A DNA stretch of 64,000 nucleotides. Source: Vibrio panuliri (GTDB taxonomy: Bacteria > Pseudomonadota > Gammaproteobacteria > Enterobacterales > Vibrionaceae). Where the stretch lies: contig NZ_AP019655.1 in the NCBI RefSeq assembly GCF_009938205.1, positions 930,001-994,000 on the forward strand, written 5' to 3'. Numbering within the stretch: position 1 is the stretch's first letter; each line of letters begins with the position of its first letter. Below the pieces are notes generated by a model. That model was given only the letters and a program-made list of their open reading frames with translations, made no database searches and was not told the origin of the DNA. The translations under genes were made by a program, and so were the position numbers. Shown here in pieces: positions 7,692-17,505 of this stretch.

Positions 7692-10600
7692 CTACTCATC
7701 ATCGATGTCGACTAGCTTAGTGTTTCCACCATGAATCTTCTCACGCTGACGCTGAACCACAGCGAAGAAACCTGGGATTAAGAACGTACCAGCGAGCAAC
7801 ACACAGAGTAAGCCGCCAATCAACGATATACCCAATGAGTTTTGGCTGATATGACCTGCGCCAGAGGCGAAAACCAACGGGAACATACCAAGAATAAACG
7901 ACCAAGAAGTCATGTTTACTGCTCGGAAACGAAGTTTACCACCGTGTACCGCAGCTTCATCGATAGGCGAATCCTTTTCCTCACGTTCTACTTTGGCAAA
8001 TTCAACAATTAGTATCGCATTCTTTGCCGCTAATGCTATGAGCAACACTAATCCTATCTGTGCGTAGAGGTTCAGTGGAATACCAGCAAGATTCAACGCG
8101 AGGAAAGAACCTAATGTCGCAACAGGCACAACTAAGATGATTGCGAGAGGAATACTCCAGCTTTCATACTGTGCCACCATAAACAGATAAATAAATGTCA
8201 GGGCTAAGGCGAAGGCGTAGATTGCTTGGTTACCCGCCAACACCTCTTGGTAGGCCATACCCGTCCATTCATATTGGTAGCCTTGAGGAAGCATTTCAGC
8301 CGCAACACGCTCCATCGCTGCAATCGCGTCACCACTAGAGTAGCCCGGAGCTGGTTGCCCTTGGATTACAGCACTTCGATACATGTTGTAACGCCAGGCA
8401 ACGTCAGGCTCAAAGATCTGCTCATAGCTCACCAGTGTACTCAATGGAACCATCTTTCCGCTCGCAGAACGCAAATGGAAACGCTTTAAATCATCCATAC
8501 TACTGCGATGCTCTGAATCAGCTTGCATGGTGACGCGGAAGTTCTTACCAAACATAGTAAAATCATTCACGTACAGCGAACCCAAGTTACCTTGTAACGT
8601 TTGAAAGATGCTTGATAGTGGGATGCCCAACTGCTGAGCTTTTTCGCGGTCAATATCCACATAGTAGTGCGGTACATTGGCGCGGAATGTTGAGAAAGCA
8701 AAACCAATCTCAGGTTGCTTAATCGCTTCCTCGATCACTTGGTTCATCACTATGGCTAAATCAGTGCGACTGCGACCCAACGCATCTTCCAGTACAAACT
8801 CGAAACCAGACGCCGCCCCCATTCCCGGTACAGCTGGTGGTCCCATTGCAAATACGACGGCTTGTGGCAGTTGCATTGCAGCTCGACCATTGATCCGTTG
8901 AGCGATAGCGTCAGCGGAGTGATCGCCATCTAAACCGTTTCGCGTTTCCCAATCGTGTAACTTAATAAACAACGACGCGCCATTTGATGCTGCTGCCCCG
9001 GTCATAAAGGCGAAACCATTTGCCACCGTGACCCCATCCACACCCGGTTCTTGCTCAACCATTGCAATCAGTTCTTCCGTTACCGCTTCGGTGCGAGATA
9101 ACGATGCAGAATCAGGCAATTGCACGTTCACCAACAAGATGCCTTTGTCCTCTTGAGGAACGAATGCTGTCGAGGTGGTTTTCGAAAAGATGGTTACTGC
9201 CGCAACTGCAACCACAAAGAAACCAGCAAGCAGTACGGTTTTCTTAACTAAGAACCCTGCCACTTGACCGTAACGATTGGTCACCGCTTCTAGTCCACGG
9301 TTGAAGGTTTGGAACCAACGTGCGGTATTGCCACCACCTTGTTTGAGTACCAAAGCACAAAGTGCTGGTGACAAGGTTAGTGCGTTAATCGAAGAGATCA
9401 CTACTGAAATACAGATGGTCAACGCAAACTGACGGTACATAATACCTGTGATACCCGGCAGCATTGCCACAGGTAAGAACACAGCCAATAGCACCAGTGT
9501 TGAGGTAACGATTGGCCCCGTAACCTCTTTCATCGCTATCAGTGTTGCTTTACGTGGCGACATTGTTGGGTCTTTTGCCATCGTGGTATCGACGTTTTCG
9601 ATTACGAGTATCGCATCATCAACCACGATACCAATCGCAAGAATCAATCCAAATAGGGTCACCGTATTGATAGTAAAACCGGTCATCTGCATGACGGCAA
9701 AGGTACCAATTAACGAAACCGGAATGGCAACTACCGGGATCAAAGTCGCGCGAGCACTACCTAAGAACATATAGGTCACGGCAATTACCAGCAAAATAGC
9801 CTCAATCAGCGTTTTCACTACCCCTTTGATCGACTCAGCAACAAACACCGTGGTGTCGTAACTGGTCTCGTAACTCATTCCTTCTGGGAAATTGACACTC
9901 AACTTGTCAAGCAGTTCCATAACCGCTTGACCACTCTCAAGCGCGTTCGCATCTGATTGCAGCGACAGTGCGACAATGGAAGCGTCTTGCCCACGGAACA
10001 GACCGCTACCATCGTAGAACTTCTTGCCTAACTCAACCCGTGCGACATCTTTTAGGTAGACGGTTGAACCGTCGCTGTTCGCTCGTAATACAACATTTTC
10101 AAACTCGCCAACAGATTCTAAACGTCCCTTGGTTACGAGGTTAAATTGCACTTCCTGAACATCATTGTATGGCGCAGCGCCCACACGTCCCGCAGCCACT
10201 TGCACGTTTTGCTCTGCCAGTGCTGAATATATGTCGGTGGTGGTTAACTTAAGGCTCGCCATTTTTTCAGGATCAAGCCAAACACGCATTGCGTATTCAC
10301 CGCCACCGATAACATTAACTTCGCTGATGCCTTTTACTCGAGCCAACTGGTCTTTGACGTTTAAATTGATGTAGTTAATCAGAAATTGGTCATCGTATTT
10401 ACCATCTGGCGAATAGAAGTTGAGTACCATTAGTAAGTCAGGTGAACGCTTTTTCACCGTAATACCGACCATACGAACTTCTTGAGGCAGCTTGGACTCA
10501 ATTTGAGACACGCGGTTTTGTACGTTAACCTGCGCCATGTCTGGGTCAGTACCTACATCAAAGGTCACGTTGAGACTGTATGAACCATCGTTGGCGCTCT

Positions 10601-10844
10601 TGGAAGACATATAGATCATGTTTTCCACGCCATTCACCGCGGCTTCTAACGGGTCGGCGATGGCTTCCTCCACCACCTCAGCGCTCGCGCCAGTATAGTA
10701 GGCATTCACACTGACTGAAGGAGGGCTAATTTTGGGATACTCGGCAACGGGCAAGATCGCCAAAGAGATCAAGCCCGCCAGAGTCAAAATGATTGAAATA
10801 ACCAGCGCAAACTTAGGACGCTGAATAAAGAATCGACTTAACAT
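7692..10844 (-). CDS. RND-family (HAE1) multidrug efflux pump, inner-membrane subunit
   Basis: 1050 residues, the usual length of AcrB/MexB-type pumps. It starts with the typical MLSRFFIQRPKFA, has 12 membrane helices and two large periplasmic loops, and carries the proton-relay Asp pair at residues 409-410 inside GIVVDDAILVIENVD. It would take drugs, dyes or detergents from the inner membrane and periplasm and drive them out through a TolC-type channel, powered by proton influx. It follows its adaptor gene with a 10-base gap, so the two are one operon. No outer-membrane channel or TetR regulator gene is present nearby, so a chromosomal TolC is probably shared. Which of the several Vibrio RND systems (Vme/Vex) this is cannot be decided here. 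Confidence 0.93.
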   Translation of the reverse strand: MLSRFFIQRPKFALVISIILTLAGLISLAILPVAEYPKISPPSVSVNAYYTGASAEVVEEAIADPLEAAVNGVENMIYMSSKSANDGSYSLNVTFDVGTDPDMAQVNVQNRVSQIESKLPQEVRMVGITVKKRSPDLLMVLNFYSPDGKYDDQFLINYINLNVKDQLARVKGISEVNVIGGGEYAMRVWLDPEKMASLKLTTTDIYSALAEQNVQVAAGRVGAAPYNDVQEVQFNLVTKGRLESVGEFENVVLRANSDGSTVYLKDVARVELGKKFYDGSGLFRGQDASIVALSLQSDANALESGQAVMELLDKLSVNFPEGMSYETSYDTTVFVAESIKGVVKTLIEAILLVIAVTYMFLGSARATLIPVVAIPVSLIGTFAVMQMTGFTINTVTLFGLILAIGIVVDDAILVIENVDTTMAKDPTMSPRKATLIAMKEVTGPIVTSTLVLLAVFLPVAMLPGITGIMYRQFALTICISVVISSINALTLSPALCALVLKQGGGNTARWFQTFNRGLEAVTNRYGQVAGFLVKKTVLLAGFFVVAVAAVTIFSKTTSTAFVPQEDKGILLVNVQLPDSASLSRTEAVTEELIAMVEQEPGVDGVTVANGFAFMTGAAASNGASLFIKLHDWETRNGLDGDHSADAIAQRINGRAAMQLPQAVVFAMGPPAVPGMGAASGFEFVLEDALGRSRTDLAIVMNQVIEEAIKQPEIGFAFSTFRANVPHYYVDIDREKAQQLGIPLSSIFQTLQGNLGSLYVNDFTMFGKNFRVTMQADSEHRSSMDDLKRFHLRSASGKMVPLSTLVSYEQIFEPDVAWRYNMYRSAVIQGQPAPGYSSGDAIAAMERVAAEMLPQGYQYEWTGMAYQEVLAGNQAIYAFALALTFIYLFMVAQYESWSIPLAIILVVPVATLGSFLALNLAGIPLNLYAQIGLVLLIALAAKNAILIVEFAKVEREEKDSPIDEAAVHGGKLRFRAVNMTSWSFILGMFPLVFASGAGHISQNSLGISLIGGLLCVLLAGTFLIPGFFAVVQRQREKIHGGNTKLVDIDDE

Positions 10845-10854
10845 TCAGCCTCCG

Positions 10855-11979
10855 TTAGTTTGCTTGTTTTGGCGCATCGAATCGAACCGGCACGCCGTTG
10901 CGAACGCGTTGAAGGCCTTGGGTAATCACACTATCAGAGTCGGTGAGACCTTGGTGGACAATCACCCCTTCGTCAAGTTGCTTGCCCAGTTCAACGTTGC
11001 GTCGTTCAGCAATATTGCCCTCGGCAACCACCATGACAAAATGCCCTTCTAAGTCTGTCTGCACCGCTCGACGAGGCACCAACAACACCTCTCTTGGCGT
11101 TACTTCTCGCAGCTCAACACGAATATGCTGGCCAGGTAACAATCGATAATCTGGGTTTGGCACCACGGCGCGCATAGCAATGGTCCCCGTGTCGAGGTCG
11201 ATACGGTTACCTAGATAGTCCAAGGCGCCCAGATGCTCAAACGGCTGGCCGTTTTCTAAAATCAGTTGTACCTCAGCTGCTTGGCTATCCTCTCCACCAT
11301 CGCCTTTATATCTATCCATGCCTAACTCTAAGCGTTCACGTTCACTGATACTAAAGCTGGTATGGATAGGATCAAGGCTGACTAAAGTGGTTAAAATACC
11401 TGACTGAGGCGAAACTAAATCACCAGTACTAACTTCACTTGAACTGATTCGGCCTGAAAATGGCGCGCGAATTTCCGTGTAAGAGAGGTTAACTTGAGCA
11501 AGGTTTAACTGCGCCTTCGCGGATTCCTTTTGCGCTTCAGCGCCCAGTAGAGTCGCGGTCAAATTATCAAACTCTGATTGGGAGATACTCCCTTTGGGCA
11601 ACAAGTTCTTACCTCGATTAAAGTCCAACTGGGCTTTTTTTAGTGCCGCATTTGCTTGAGCTAAGTTCGCATTTGCCGCGGCCAGCTGTGCTTCGAAAGA
11701 TGAAGGCTCGATGGTGAACAGCAGTTGGCCTTTTTCGACCATCTGCCCTTCTTCAAAATGACGATGCTGCAGGTAACCCGACACCTGAGCGATAATATTT
11801 GTATCTTCGACAGCTTCGACACGCCCAATATAGGATTTGCCTTGCTGGTGAGAGGTTGAAACTACCGGCTCCGCGACAACCAACGGCGCTTGTGCTTGAG
11901 TTTGCTTTGGCGTGCTATCACCACACCCGGATATAAACAGCGCACTGACAAGCGCCGTTGCAATAAGGTTCTTTTTCAT
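10855..11979 (-). CDS. RND efflux periplasmic adaptor lipoprotein
   Basis: 374 residues. The N-terminus ends in a lipobox, LFISGC, with the modified Cys at residue 19. It is followed by the barrel-sandwich/lipoyl region (around 45-75), a long coiled coil rich in Ala, Gln and Leu (about 95-160), the return lipoyl half beginning YTEIRAPFSGRI, and beta-barrel regions. This is the AcrA/MexA-type membrane fusion protein linking the pump encoded just downstream to an outer-membrane channel. It is the first gene of the operon; no regulator is divergent from it. Confidence 0.92.
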   Translation of the reverse strand: MKKNLIATALVSALFISGCGDSTPKQTQAQAPLVVAEPVVSTSHQQGKSYIGRVEAVEDTNIIAQVSGYLQHRHFEEGQMVEKGQLLFTIEPSSFEAQLAAANANLAQANAALKKAQLDFNRGKNLLPKGSISQSEFDNLTATLLGAEAQKESAKAQLNLAQVNLSYTEIRAPFSGRISSSEVSTGDLVSPQSGILTTLVSLDPIHTSFSISERERLELGMDRYKGDGGEDSQAAEVQLILENGQPFEHLGALDYLGNRIDLDTGTIAMRAVVPNPDYRLLPGQHIRVELREVTPREVLLVPRRAVQTDLEGHFVMVVAEGNIAERRNVELGKQLDEGVIVHQGLTDSDSVITQGLQRVRNGVPVRFDAPKQAN

Positions 11980-12088
11980 GAAAATACCGCTAGATAAGCC
12001 AATAACATAAACTTAACTAACGGTACTACGTTTTATGTCCGAGTTTTATCAAGAACCAAGGTTAATTTGTTTCAATCTATTTCGATGT

Positions 12089-12643
12089 CTAATAAATTGC
12101 AGATTCTTGTTTTGTCGTAATTTTATCCAATAACTGCTTGGGTGATTGCCAAGTGTAGACCAGCTCTTTAACTTGGTTACCACACGGTGCATCCCACAAC
12201 CTTGCCAGCGCGTTTGTTCCGCCAATACGTTCATAGAACCCGATTGCTTGAGCATTATCTGCCATCACCTCAAGATAGACACCACTGTCTGCAAAAAACT
12301 GCTCTATCCACTTAGCCATCTCAAGAATCAACGCCTTACCTACGCCCCCACCTCGATTATCCGAGTTAACATGCAGAGCATCAATAATCGTTCCTTTTTC
12401 AAAGTCATGGTTACCAAAGGCACAAATAAAGCCGCAGAGCTCACCGTTTTCTTCGGCAATCAAAACATGCTGGTTAAATGGCGGGTTGATTAAACGCGTT
12501 TGCCAGATCACTAATCGGTCATCGATGACTTCTTCCGTTAGATAGCGTTCACCGAGTATACCTTGGTAATAAGTCTTCCAACTCTGTGCGTGCAAGTGCG
12601 CTATTCTTTCGTAGTCTTTATATTCAGCTACTTTTATTTCCAT
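12089..12643 (-). CDS. GNAT-family N-acetyltransferase
   Basis: 184 residues. The acetyl-CoA pyrophosphate loop is seen as RGGGVGKAL (about residue 101-109), preceded by the beta-4 strand IIDALHVN and followed by YLEVMADNAQAIGFYERIGG, the usual GNAT order. The substrate is unknown. An in-frame ATG ten codons upstream exists, but the chosen ATG has AAGGAA about eight bases before it and gives the conventional MEIKVAEYKD start. It is a single gene lying between the RND adaptor and the divergent desaturase. Confidence 0.85.
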   Translation of the reverse strand: MEIKVAEYKDYERIAHLHAQSWKTYYQGILGERYLTEEVIDDRLVIWQTRLINPPFNQHVLIAEENGELCGFICAFGNHDFEKGTIIDALHVNSDNRGGGVGKALILEMAKWIEQFFADSGVYLEVMADNAQAIGFYERIGGTNALARLWDAPCGNQVKELVYTWQSPKQLLDKITTKQESAIY

Positions 12644-12760
12644 TGCCAATTCCTTTTTACTTCCTGTATGCACTCATTCCTTTATCCATACTATTCATTA
12701 ACAAAAAAAAAGCAAAACATTCTAAATATATCCACATTCACAATTTGCAATATCTCTAGT

Positions 12761-12806
12761 TTGACTTACAACTGTACGCTGATATTCTAGCGCACAGTTG
12801 TTCGCT
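12761..12806 (+). promoter_or_regulatory. Desaturase promoter with two FabR-like palindromes
   Basis: A -35 box TTGACT (12761-12766) is spaced 16 bases from a -10 candidate TATTCT (12783-12788). Two 18-base palindromes overlap it. The downstream one (12789-12806) is AGCGCACA-GT-TGTTCGCT, each half differing by one base from AGCGTACA and its complement. The upstream one (12763-12780) has a perfect right half TGTACGCT and a weaker left half GACTTACA. As I recall them, E. coli FabR sites before fabA and fabB share this AGCG-ACA half. Control of an unsaturated-fatty-acid gene by FabR or a DesT-like relative is therefore plausible. The sites are seen; the factor is inferred. Confidence 0.65.
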
Positions 12807-12820
12807 AAAAGGATATTTAA

Positions 12821-13945
12821 ATGCGTAGCCGCAATAAACCGCCTCTGATCTGGCTAAATGTTCTGCTTTTTCTTATTAGCTTCGTTCTCGCGACGATCGT
12901 CACACCTTGGTATGGATACGAGTACGGGCTTGGTGCCGAGCACTGGATTTGGCTGGTAATCACATTCTCATTCTGCAACCTATCAATTACCACCGGTTAC
13001 CATCGTCTTTGGTCGCACAAAACCTATCAAGCTCATCCAGCATTGAGAGCCGTGTTTGCTATTGGCGGTGCTTTTGCTCTGCAAAACAGCGCGCTCCATT
13101 GGAGTTCTGATCACCGCGTTCATCACAAGCATGTCGATAACAATGATAAAGATCCCTATTCTGCCAAACGGGGATTTTGGTTCTCTCATATTGGCTGGAT
13201 GTTGAGAAACTACAACAACGACACGTATAGTGATTACAGCAACTGCCGTGACTTACAAAAAGATGCCATTGTGATGTGGCAACACAAGCACTACCTATTA
13301 CTGGCGCTTGCCACAAACCTCGGGATCCCTCTCCTACTTGGCGTTATCTATGGTGATATTGTTGGAATGTTACTTGTGGTTGGCGCGCTGAGATTGGTAC
13401 TGAGTCATCATACGACTTTCTTTATCAACTCTTTGGCCCATATTTGGGGGCGACAGCCCTATACGGACAAAAATACTGCTCGTGATAACGGTATTTTAGC
13501 CTTCTTCACCTTCGGTGAGGGTTACCATAACTATCATCATATATTCGAAAACGACTATCGTAATGGGATTTATTGGTGGCAATACGATCCCACCAAATGG
13601 TTAATCAAAACGTTCCAGTGGCTAGGGTTGGCTGACAAGCTTCGCATTACACCTAGCCTTAAAATAGAGCAAGCCAAAGCCAAACAAGCGTTAAAGCGCG
13701 CAATGGCGCGTCTTGATCAACATCCAGAAAAACTGAAACTTAAGGTAACCTTGCAGCAAGAATTCGATATGTTAATGAACAAACTCAATGATTTTTATGC
13801 GTTGAAAAAGCAAATCGTTGAGCAGAAGCGCAGCAACTTAGTCGAAAAATATGAGCGTTCGCTATTGTTGATTCGTTACCGAGAAATGAAAGCGGAGTTT
13901 AAGGCCCAGCAAAAAAGTTGGCAGCTCGCTCTAACTCATTGCTAA
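12821..13945 (+). CDS. Membrane fatty acid desaturase (acyl-CoA delta-9 type)
   Basis: 374 residues. The three di-iron histidine boxes are present: HRLWSH (61-66), HRVHH (98-102) and HNYHH (about 237-241), between hydrophobic pairs as in OLE1/DesC-type delta-9 desaturases. It would introduce a double bond into acyl chains using O2, supplementing anaerobic FabA/FabB synthesis. After the catalytic domain a charged helical extension of about 90 residues (285-374), rich in Lys, Gln and Leu, probably forms a coiled coil; no cytochrome b5 domain is visible. AAAGGATA lies 6-13 bases before the ATG. The upstream region holds two FabR-like sites, which fits the role. It ends at a hairpin. Confidence 0.9.
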   Translation: MRSRNKPPLIWLNVLLFLISFVLATIVTPWYGYEYGLGAEHWIWLVITFSFCNLSITTGYHRLWSHKTYQAHPALRAVFAIGGAFALQNSALHWSSDHRVHHKHVDNNDKDPYSAKRGFWFSHIGWMLRNYNNDTYSDYSNCRDLQKDAIVMWQHKHYLLLALATNLGIPLLLGVIYGDIVGMLLVVGALRLVLSHHTTFFINSLAHIWGRQPYTDKNTARDNGILAFFTFGEGYHNYHHIFENDYRNGIYWWQYDPTKWLIKTFQWLGLADKLRITPSLKIEQAKAKQALKRAMARLDQHPEKLKLKVTLQQEFDMLMNKLNDFYALKKQIVEQKRSNLVEKYERSLLLIRYREMKAEFKAQQKSWQLALTHC

Positions 13946-14262
13946 TAGAGTCGTACCACGAAGGGAGCATACGTTGCTCCCTTTCGTGATTAAAATCACA
14001 TTGAAATTTAGTATTTCCGCTTATTAAATGCATTGGATAATGTTTCTTTTGGAAATAGTGAAGTACATTTTTGGAAAAAATGACAAAATAACAAATAATT
14101 ATCTAATTGAAACTTCACATTATTTTTAAATATCCTCGACTTTATCCTGCTGTATTCTCGACTGACCGTGCCCATCTATCTAGCCTCTAATCCTGTTTGT
14201 TATTAAACTGTGAATTCAAACTATTAAGCCAGCGACTAAATCGTAAGCCAAGCAGGAAGCCT
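13946..14262. other. Intergenic region between desaturase and dld
   Basis: 317 bases with no credible gene. A 14-bp inverted repeat at 13957-13988 (CACGAAGGGAGCA / TGCTCCCTTTCGTG) follows the desaturase and probably ends its transcript, though no T run follows. The remainder is AT-rich and should hold the dld promoter, but I see no boxes I would defend. Confidence 0.5.
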
Positions 14263-15969
14263 ATGAATACCCAAGCATTAATTGCTCAATTTGAGCAAAT
14301 CATTGGTAAAGAGAATGTCTTAACTCAAGAAAACAAAACCGAGTATTACCGTTCGGGTTTTCGCTCCGGTAAAGGCAAAGCTTTAGCAGTACTCTTCCCT
14401 ACATCCTTAGTTGAGCAGTGGCGCTTACTTGAGGCGGCAGTGGCAGCAAACTGCATCATCATTATGCAAGCGGCTAAAACAGGTCTTACCGAGGGCTCTG
14501 CACCTAGTGGGGATGACTATGATCGAGAAGTGGTCATCATCAATATCACTCGCATCAAAACCCTGCACTTAGTCGATGGCGGCAAACAGATTGTCAGCTT
14601 ACCTGGCGTCAGTCTTCATCAATTAGAAAAATCTCTTAAAACCGTTAATCGAGCGCCTCACTCCGTCATTGGCTCCTCTTCTATCGGTGCAACTGTGGTT
14701 GGCGGCATTGCCAACAACTCAGGTGGGGCATTGGTTAAACGCGGCCCTGCATACACAGAGCTCGCGCTGTTTGGTCAAGTCACTAAAGAGGGCAAACTTG
14801 AGTTAGTCAATCACCTTGGTATCGATGGCTTAGGCGATACGCCAGAAGAAATTCTGACCAATGTTGAACAAGGTAACTTCACCCCTCAACAGGTTCAACA
14901 TACGACAGCGATGGCTTCCGATCGTGAATATGATGAGCGTGTTCGAGACGTCGATGCTGAAACGCCATCACGCTTTAACGCAGATTCACGCCGCCTGTTT
15001 GAAGCAAGTGGTTGTGCTGGTAAATTGGCCGTCTTTGCGGTTCGAGTGGATACTTATCCGGTTCCAGAAAAAGAGCAACTGTTCTATATCGGTTGTAATG
15101 ATCCTGCAAAGCTGACAATGCTACGTCGTGACATGTTAAGCCAGTTTGAAAACCTTCCCGAAATGGGCGAATACATGCATCGCGATATTTTCAACTTAGC
15201 AGAAGAGTATGGCAAAGATGTGTTTCTTTCTATCCATCACCTTGGTACCGACAATCTACCTAAGTTCTTTGCACTCAAAGCAAAAGTAGAGAGCCTACTT
15301 AAACGCATTCCGTTTATATCCAAAGACTTACCAGACATCACGCTTTACTGGTTAAGCAAACTGTTTCCTCAACACTTACCTAAACGAATGCTCGATTTCC
15401 GCGACAAATATGAACACCACCTGATCTTAAAAATGAGCGATGGTGGCATTGATGAAGCTAAGCAATATCTTGAAAATATTTGGTCAAAACAACCTGATTG
15501 TGAGTTTTTTGTTTGCAGTGCCGACGAAGGGAAAAAGGCACTCCTGCATCGCTTCGCTGCAGCAGGGGCCGCGATCCGCTACGAAGCGGTTCACTCTAAA
15601 GAGGTCGAGGAGATTCTCGCGCTGGATATCGCCTTGCGCCGCAACGATATTGATTGGGTTGAGCAACTGCCAGAAGAAGTCACAAAAGATATGGTGATGG
15701 CGCTCTATTACGGTCATTTTATGTGCCATGTATTCCATCAAGACTATATTTTCAAAAAAGGTGTCGATACCAAGAAAATGAAGTCATTGATGCTACAACT
15801 GCTAACTGACAAAGGCGCAAAATACCCAGCAGAGCATAATGTTGGACATCTATACGAGGCTGAAAAACAGTTGCAAGAGTTCTATCACTCACTGGATCCC
15901 ACTAATACCTTTAACCCGGGCATTGGCAAAATGACCAAGTACAAACGTAACTGCAGTTGCTGTGGTTAG
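14263..15969 (+). CDS. dld: Quinone-dependent D-lactate dehydrogenase
   Basis: 568 residues; E. coli Dld has 571. The N-terminal half is a PCMH-type FAD-binding domain, with the Gly/Ser-rich SSSIGATVVGGIANNSGGALV segment near residues 142-164; the C-terminal half matches the membrane-associated Dld cap domain and ends in a Cys cluster CNCSCCG-like tail (NCSCCG). It is a peripheral inner-membrane enzyme oxidising D-lactate to pyruvate and passing electrons to quinone. The ATG at 14263 is preceded by AGGAAG and is preferred to an in-frame TTG 66 bases upstream. Monocistronic, ending in a strong terminator. Confidence 0.93.
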   Translation: MNTQALIAQFEQIIGKENVLTQENKTEYYRSGFRSGKGKALAVLFPTSLVEQWRLLEAAVAANCIIIMQAAKTGLTEGSAPSGDDYDREVVIINITRIKTLHLVDGGKQIVSLPGVSLHQLEKSLKTVNRAPHSVIGSSSIGATVVGGIANNSGGALVKRGPAYTELALFGQVTKEGKLELVNHLGIDGLGDTPEEILTNVEQGNFTPQQVQHTTAMASDREYDERVRDVDAETPSRFNADSRRLFEASGCAGKLAVFAVRVDTYPVPEKEQLFYIGCNDPAKLTMLRRDMLSQFENLPEMGEYMHRDIFNLAEEYGKDVFLSIHHLGTDNLPKFFALKAKVESLLKRIPFISKDLPDITLYWLSKLFPQHLPKRMLDFRDKYEHHLILKMSDGGIDEAKQYLENIWSKQPDCEFFVCSADEGKKALLHRFAAAGAAIRYEAVHSKEVEEILALDIALRRNDIDWVEQLPEEVTKDMVMALYYGHFMCHVFHQDYIFKKGVDTKKMKSLMLQLLTDKGAKYPAEHNVGHLYEAEKQLQEFYHSLDPTNTFNPGIGKMTKYKRNCSCCG

Positions 15970-15992
15970 GCGTCAGCCAAACTGCAGAGACA

Positions 15993-16026
15993 AAAAAGCC
16001 CAAGCATGTTTTCGCTTGGGCTTTTA
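15993..16026. terminator. Bidirectional terminator between dld and dbpA
   Basis: Stem AAAAGCCCAAGC / GCTTGGGCTTTT with an 8-base loop, A run on the left and T run on the right; it lies between two convergent genes. Confidence 0.85.
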
Positions 16027-16045
16027 TATCGCTCGCTGTGCTCTA

Positions 16046-17422
16046 TTACTTCATAATACGAGCTTTAAATGCTTTGCCTTTCATCTTGCCATTTTGCAGC
16101 TGTTTCAACGCAATTTTCGCCACACTGTTTTCGACCGCTACATACGACACCATCGCCATAATATTGATCTTACCAATGCGCTTGCCGTCGATGCCCGCTT
16201 GCTTGGTGAGTGCTCCCAGAATATCTCCCGCACGAACCTTCATTTTTTTGCCACCTAAGATTTGAATTGTTGTCATCTCAGCGTAAAACGGTTCGCTATT
16301 TGGTTTGCTTGGCGCAGCAACAGGCTGAACCTCGATATCCATGTATTCTTCAATCAGAGCCACTCGGTAACCATCTTTCTCACCATAGAAGCTAAAGGCA
16401 TGGCCTTTCGCACCCGCGCGCCCGGTTCGACCGATACGATGCACGTGAACCTCTGGATCTCGAGAAAGCTCAAAGTTGAATACCGCATCGAGGTTTTCAA
16501 CGTCAAGACCGCGTGCGGCGACATCCGTTGCCACGAGAATTGAGATACTCTTGTTGGCAAACATGGTTAGCGCTTGATCACGCTCACGCTGTTCCATATC
16601 ACCATGCAGTTCAACCACGCTAAAACCACGATGAGACAACTCATCCGTTACGTTCATCACTTCTTTCTTGGTATTACAGAACACCACAGAAGACTGAGGT
16701 CGATGGGTTAATAGCAATGCTTCTAACGCATCATCACGCTCTTGAGTGGTTTCCAACTTGTAAAACAACTGCTCAATAGTTGAAGTCTGATGGGTTGACT
16801 CCACTTTAACCATAAGAGGTGCGCTAGTAATACGACTTGCAATGGCTTCAATCTGCTTTGGAAACGTTGCACTAAACAGGAGTGTTTGACGTTGTTTTGG
16901 TGCTTGTTCAATCACCGCATCGAGAGCCTCTTGAAAGCCCATTTCAAGCATGCGGTCAGCTTCATCCAATACCAACGTATTTAGCTCATCTAGGCTAATG
17001 CGCCCTTTACTTAGATGGTCCAAAATTCGTCCAGGTGTACCAACGAGAATATGAGCGCCATGTTCAAGTGAACCAATTTGTGGTCCCATTGGCATGCCAC
17101 CACAAAGTGTTAGTACTTTAATATTGTGGATACCACGCGCAAGAGTACGGATCTCTTTTGCAACTTGGTCAGCGAGCTCACGAGTTGGACACAGCACCAA
17201 TGACTGCACGCGAAAACGCTTCACATTTAGATTGCTCAGCAACGCGAGCGAAAATGTCGCCGTTTTACCTGAGCCAGTTTTACCTTGTCCAATCACATCT
17301 TTACCTGCCAATAGTGCTGGTAAGCTCTGCGCTTGAATTGGCGTCATTTGCGTATAACCCAGTGTATCTAACGTGGTCAGCAGTTCCTTTCTAAGTGGCA
17401 GTGTTTTAAATGAATCTGTCAC
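16046..17422 (-). CDS. dbpA: ATP-dependent RNA helicase DbpA
   Basis: 458 residues from the GTG at 17422; E. coli DbpA has 457. All DEAD-box motifs appear in order: the Q motif (MTPIQAQ), GQGKTGSGKT, PTRELADQ, DEADRMLEMGF, SATFP, and HRIGRTGRAG. The C-terminal domain is the DbpA RNA-binding RRM that recognises hairpin 92 of 23S rRNA, so the protein acts in large ribosomal subunit assembly. The frame extends 22 codons upstream to an ATG at 17488, but the GTG gives a start (TDSFKTLPL) that aligns with E. coli DbpA. Convergent with dld and sharing its terminator. Confidence 0.93.
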   Translation of the reverse strand: MTDSFKTLPLRKELLTTLDTLGYTQMTPIQAQSLPALLAGKDVIGQGKTGSGKTATFSLALLSNLNVKRFRVQSLVLCPTRELADQVAKEIRTLARGIHNIKVLTLCGGMPMGPQIGSLEHGAHILVGTPGRILDHLSKGRISLDELNTLVLDEADRMLEMGFQEALDAVIEQAPKQRQTLLFSATFPKQIEAIASRITSAPLMVKVESTHQTSTIEQLFYKLETTQERDDALEALLLTHRPQSSVVFCNTKKEVMNVTDELSHRGFSVVELHGDMEQRERDQALTMFANKSISILVATDVAARGLDVENLDAVFNFELSRDPEVHVHRIGRTGRAGAKGHAFSFYGEKDGYRVALIEEYMDIEVQPVAAPSKPNSEPFYAEMTTIQILGGKKMKVRAGDILGALTKQAGIDGKRIGKINIMAMVSYVAVENSVAKIALKQLQNGKMKGKAFKARIMK

Positions 17423-17505
17423 AGTCTCTTCTCGTCGATATTGCGCTACATCCCTTCTAATCAACCGGCGAGGTGTTAGAAGCGACAAGCTAAAAAATGG
17501 CTAAA

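Noticed and set aside
7540..7734. 64-codon open frame between HopJ and RND genes
   Set aside because: It overlaps the RND terminator and the pump 3' end on the other strand; composition does not look coding.
12563..12790. 75-codon open frame antisense to the GNAT gene start
   Set aside because: It is antisense to a well-supported gene start and runs through the desaturase promoter.
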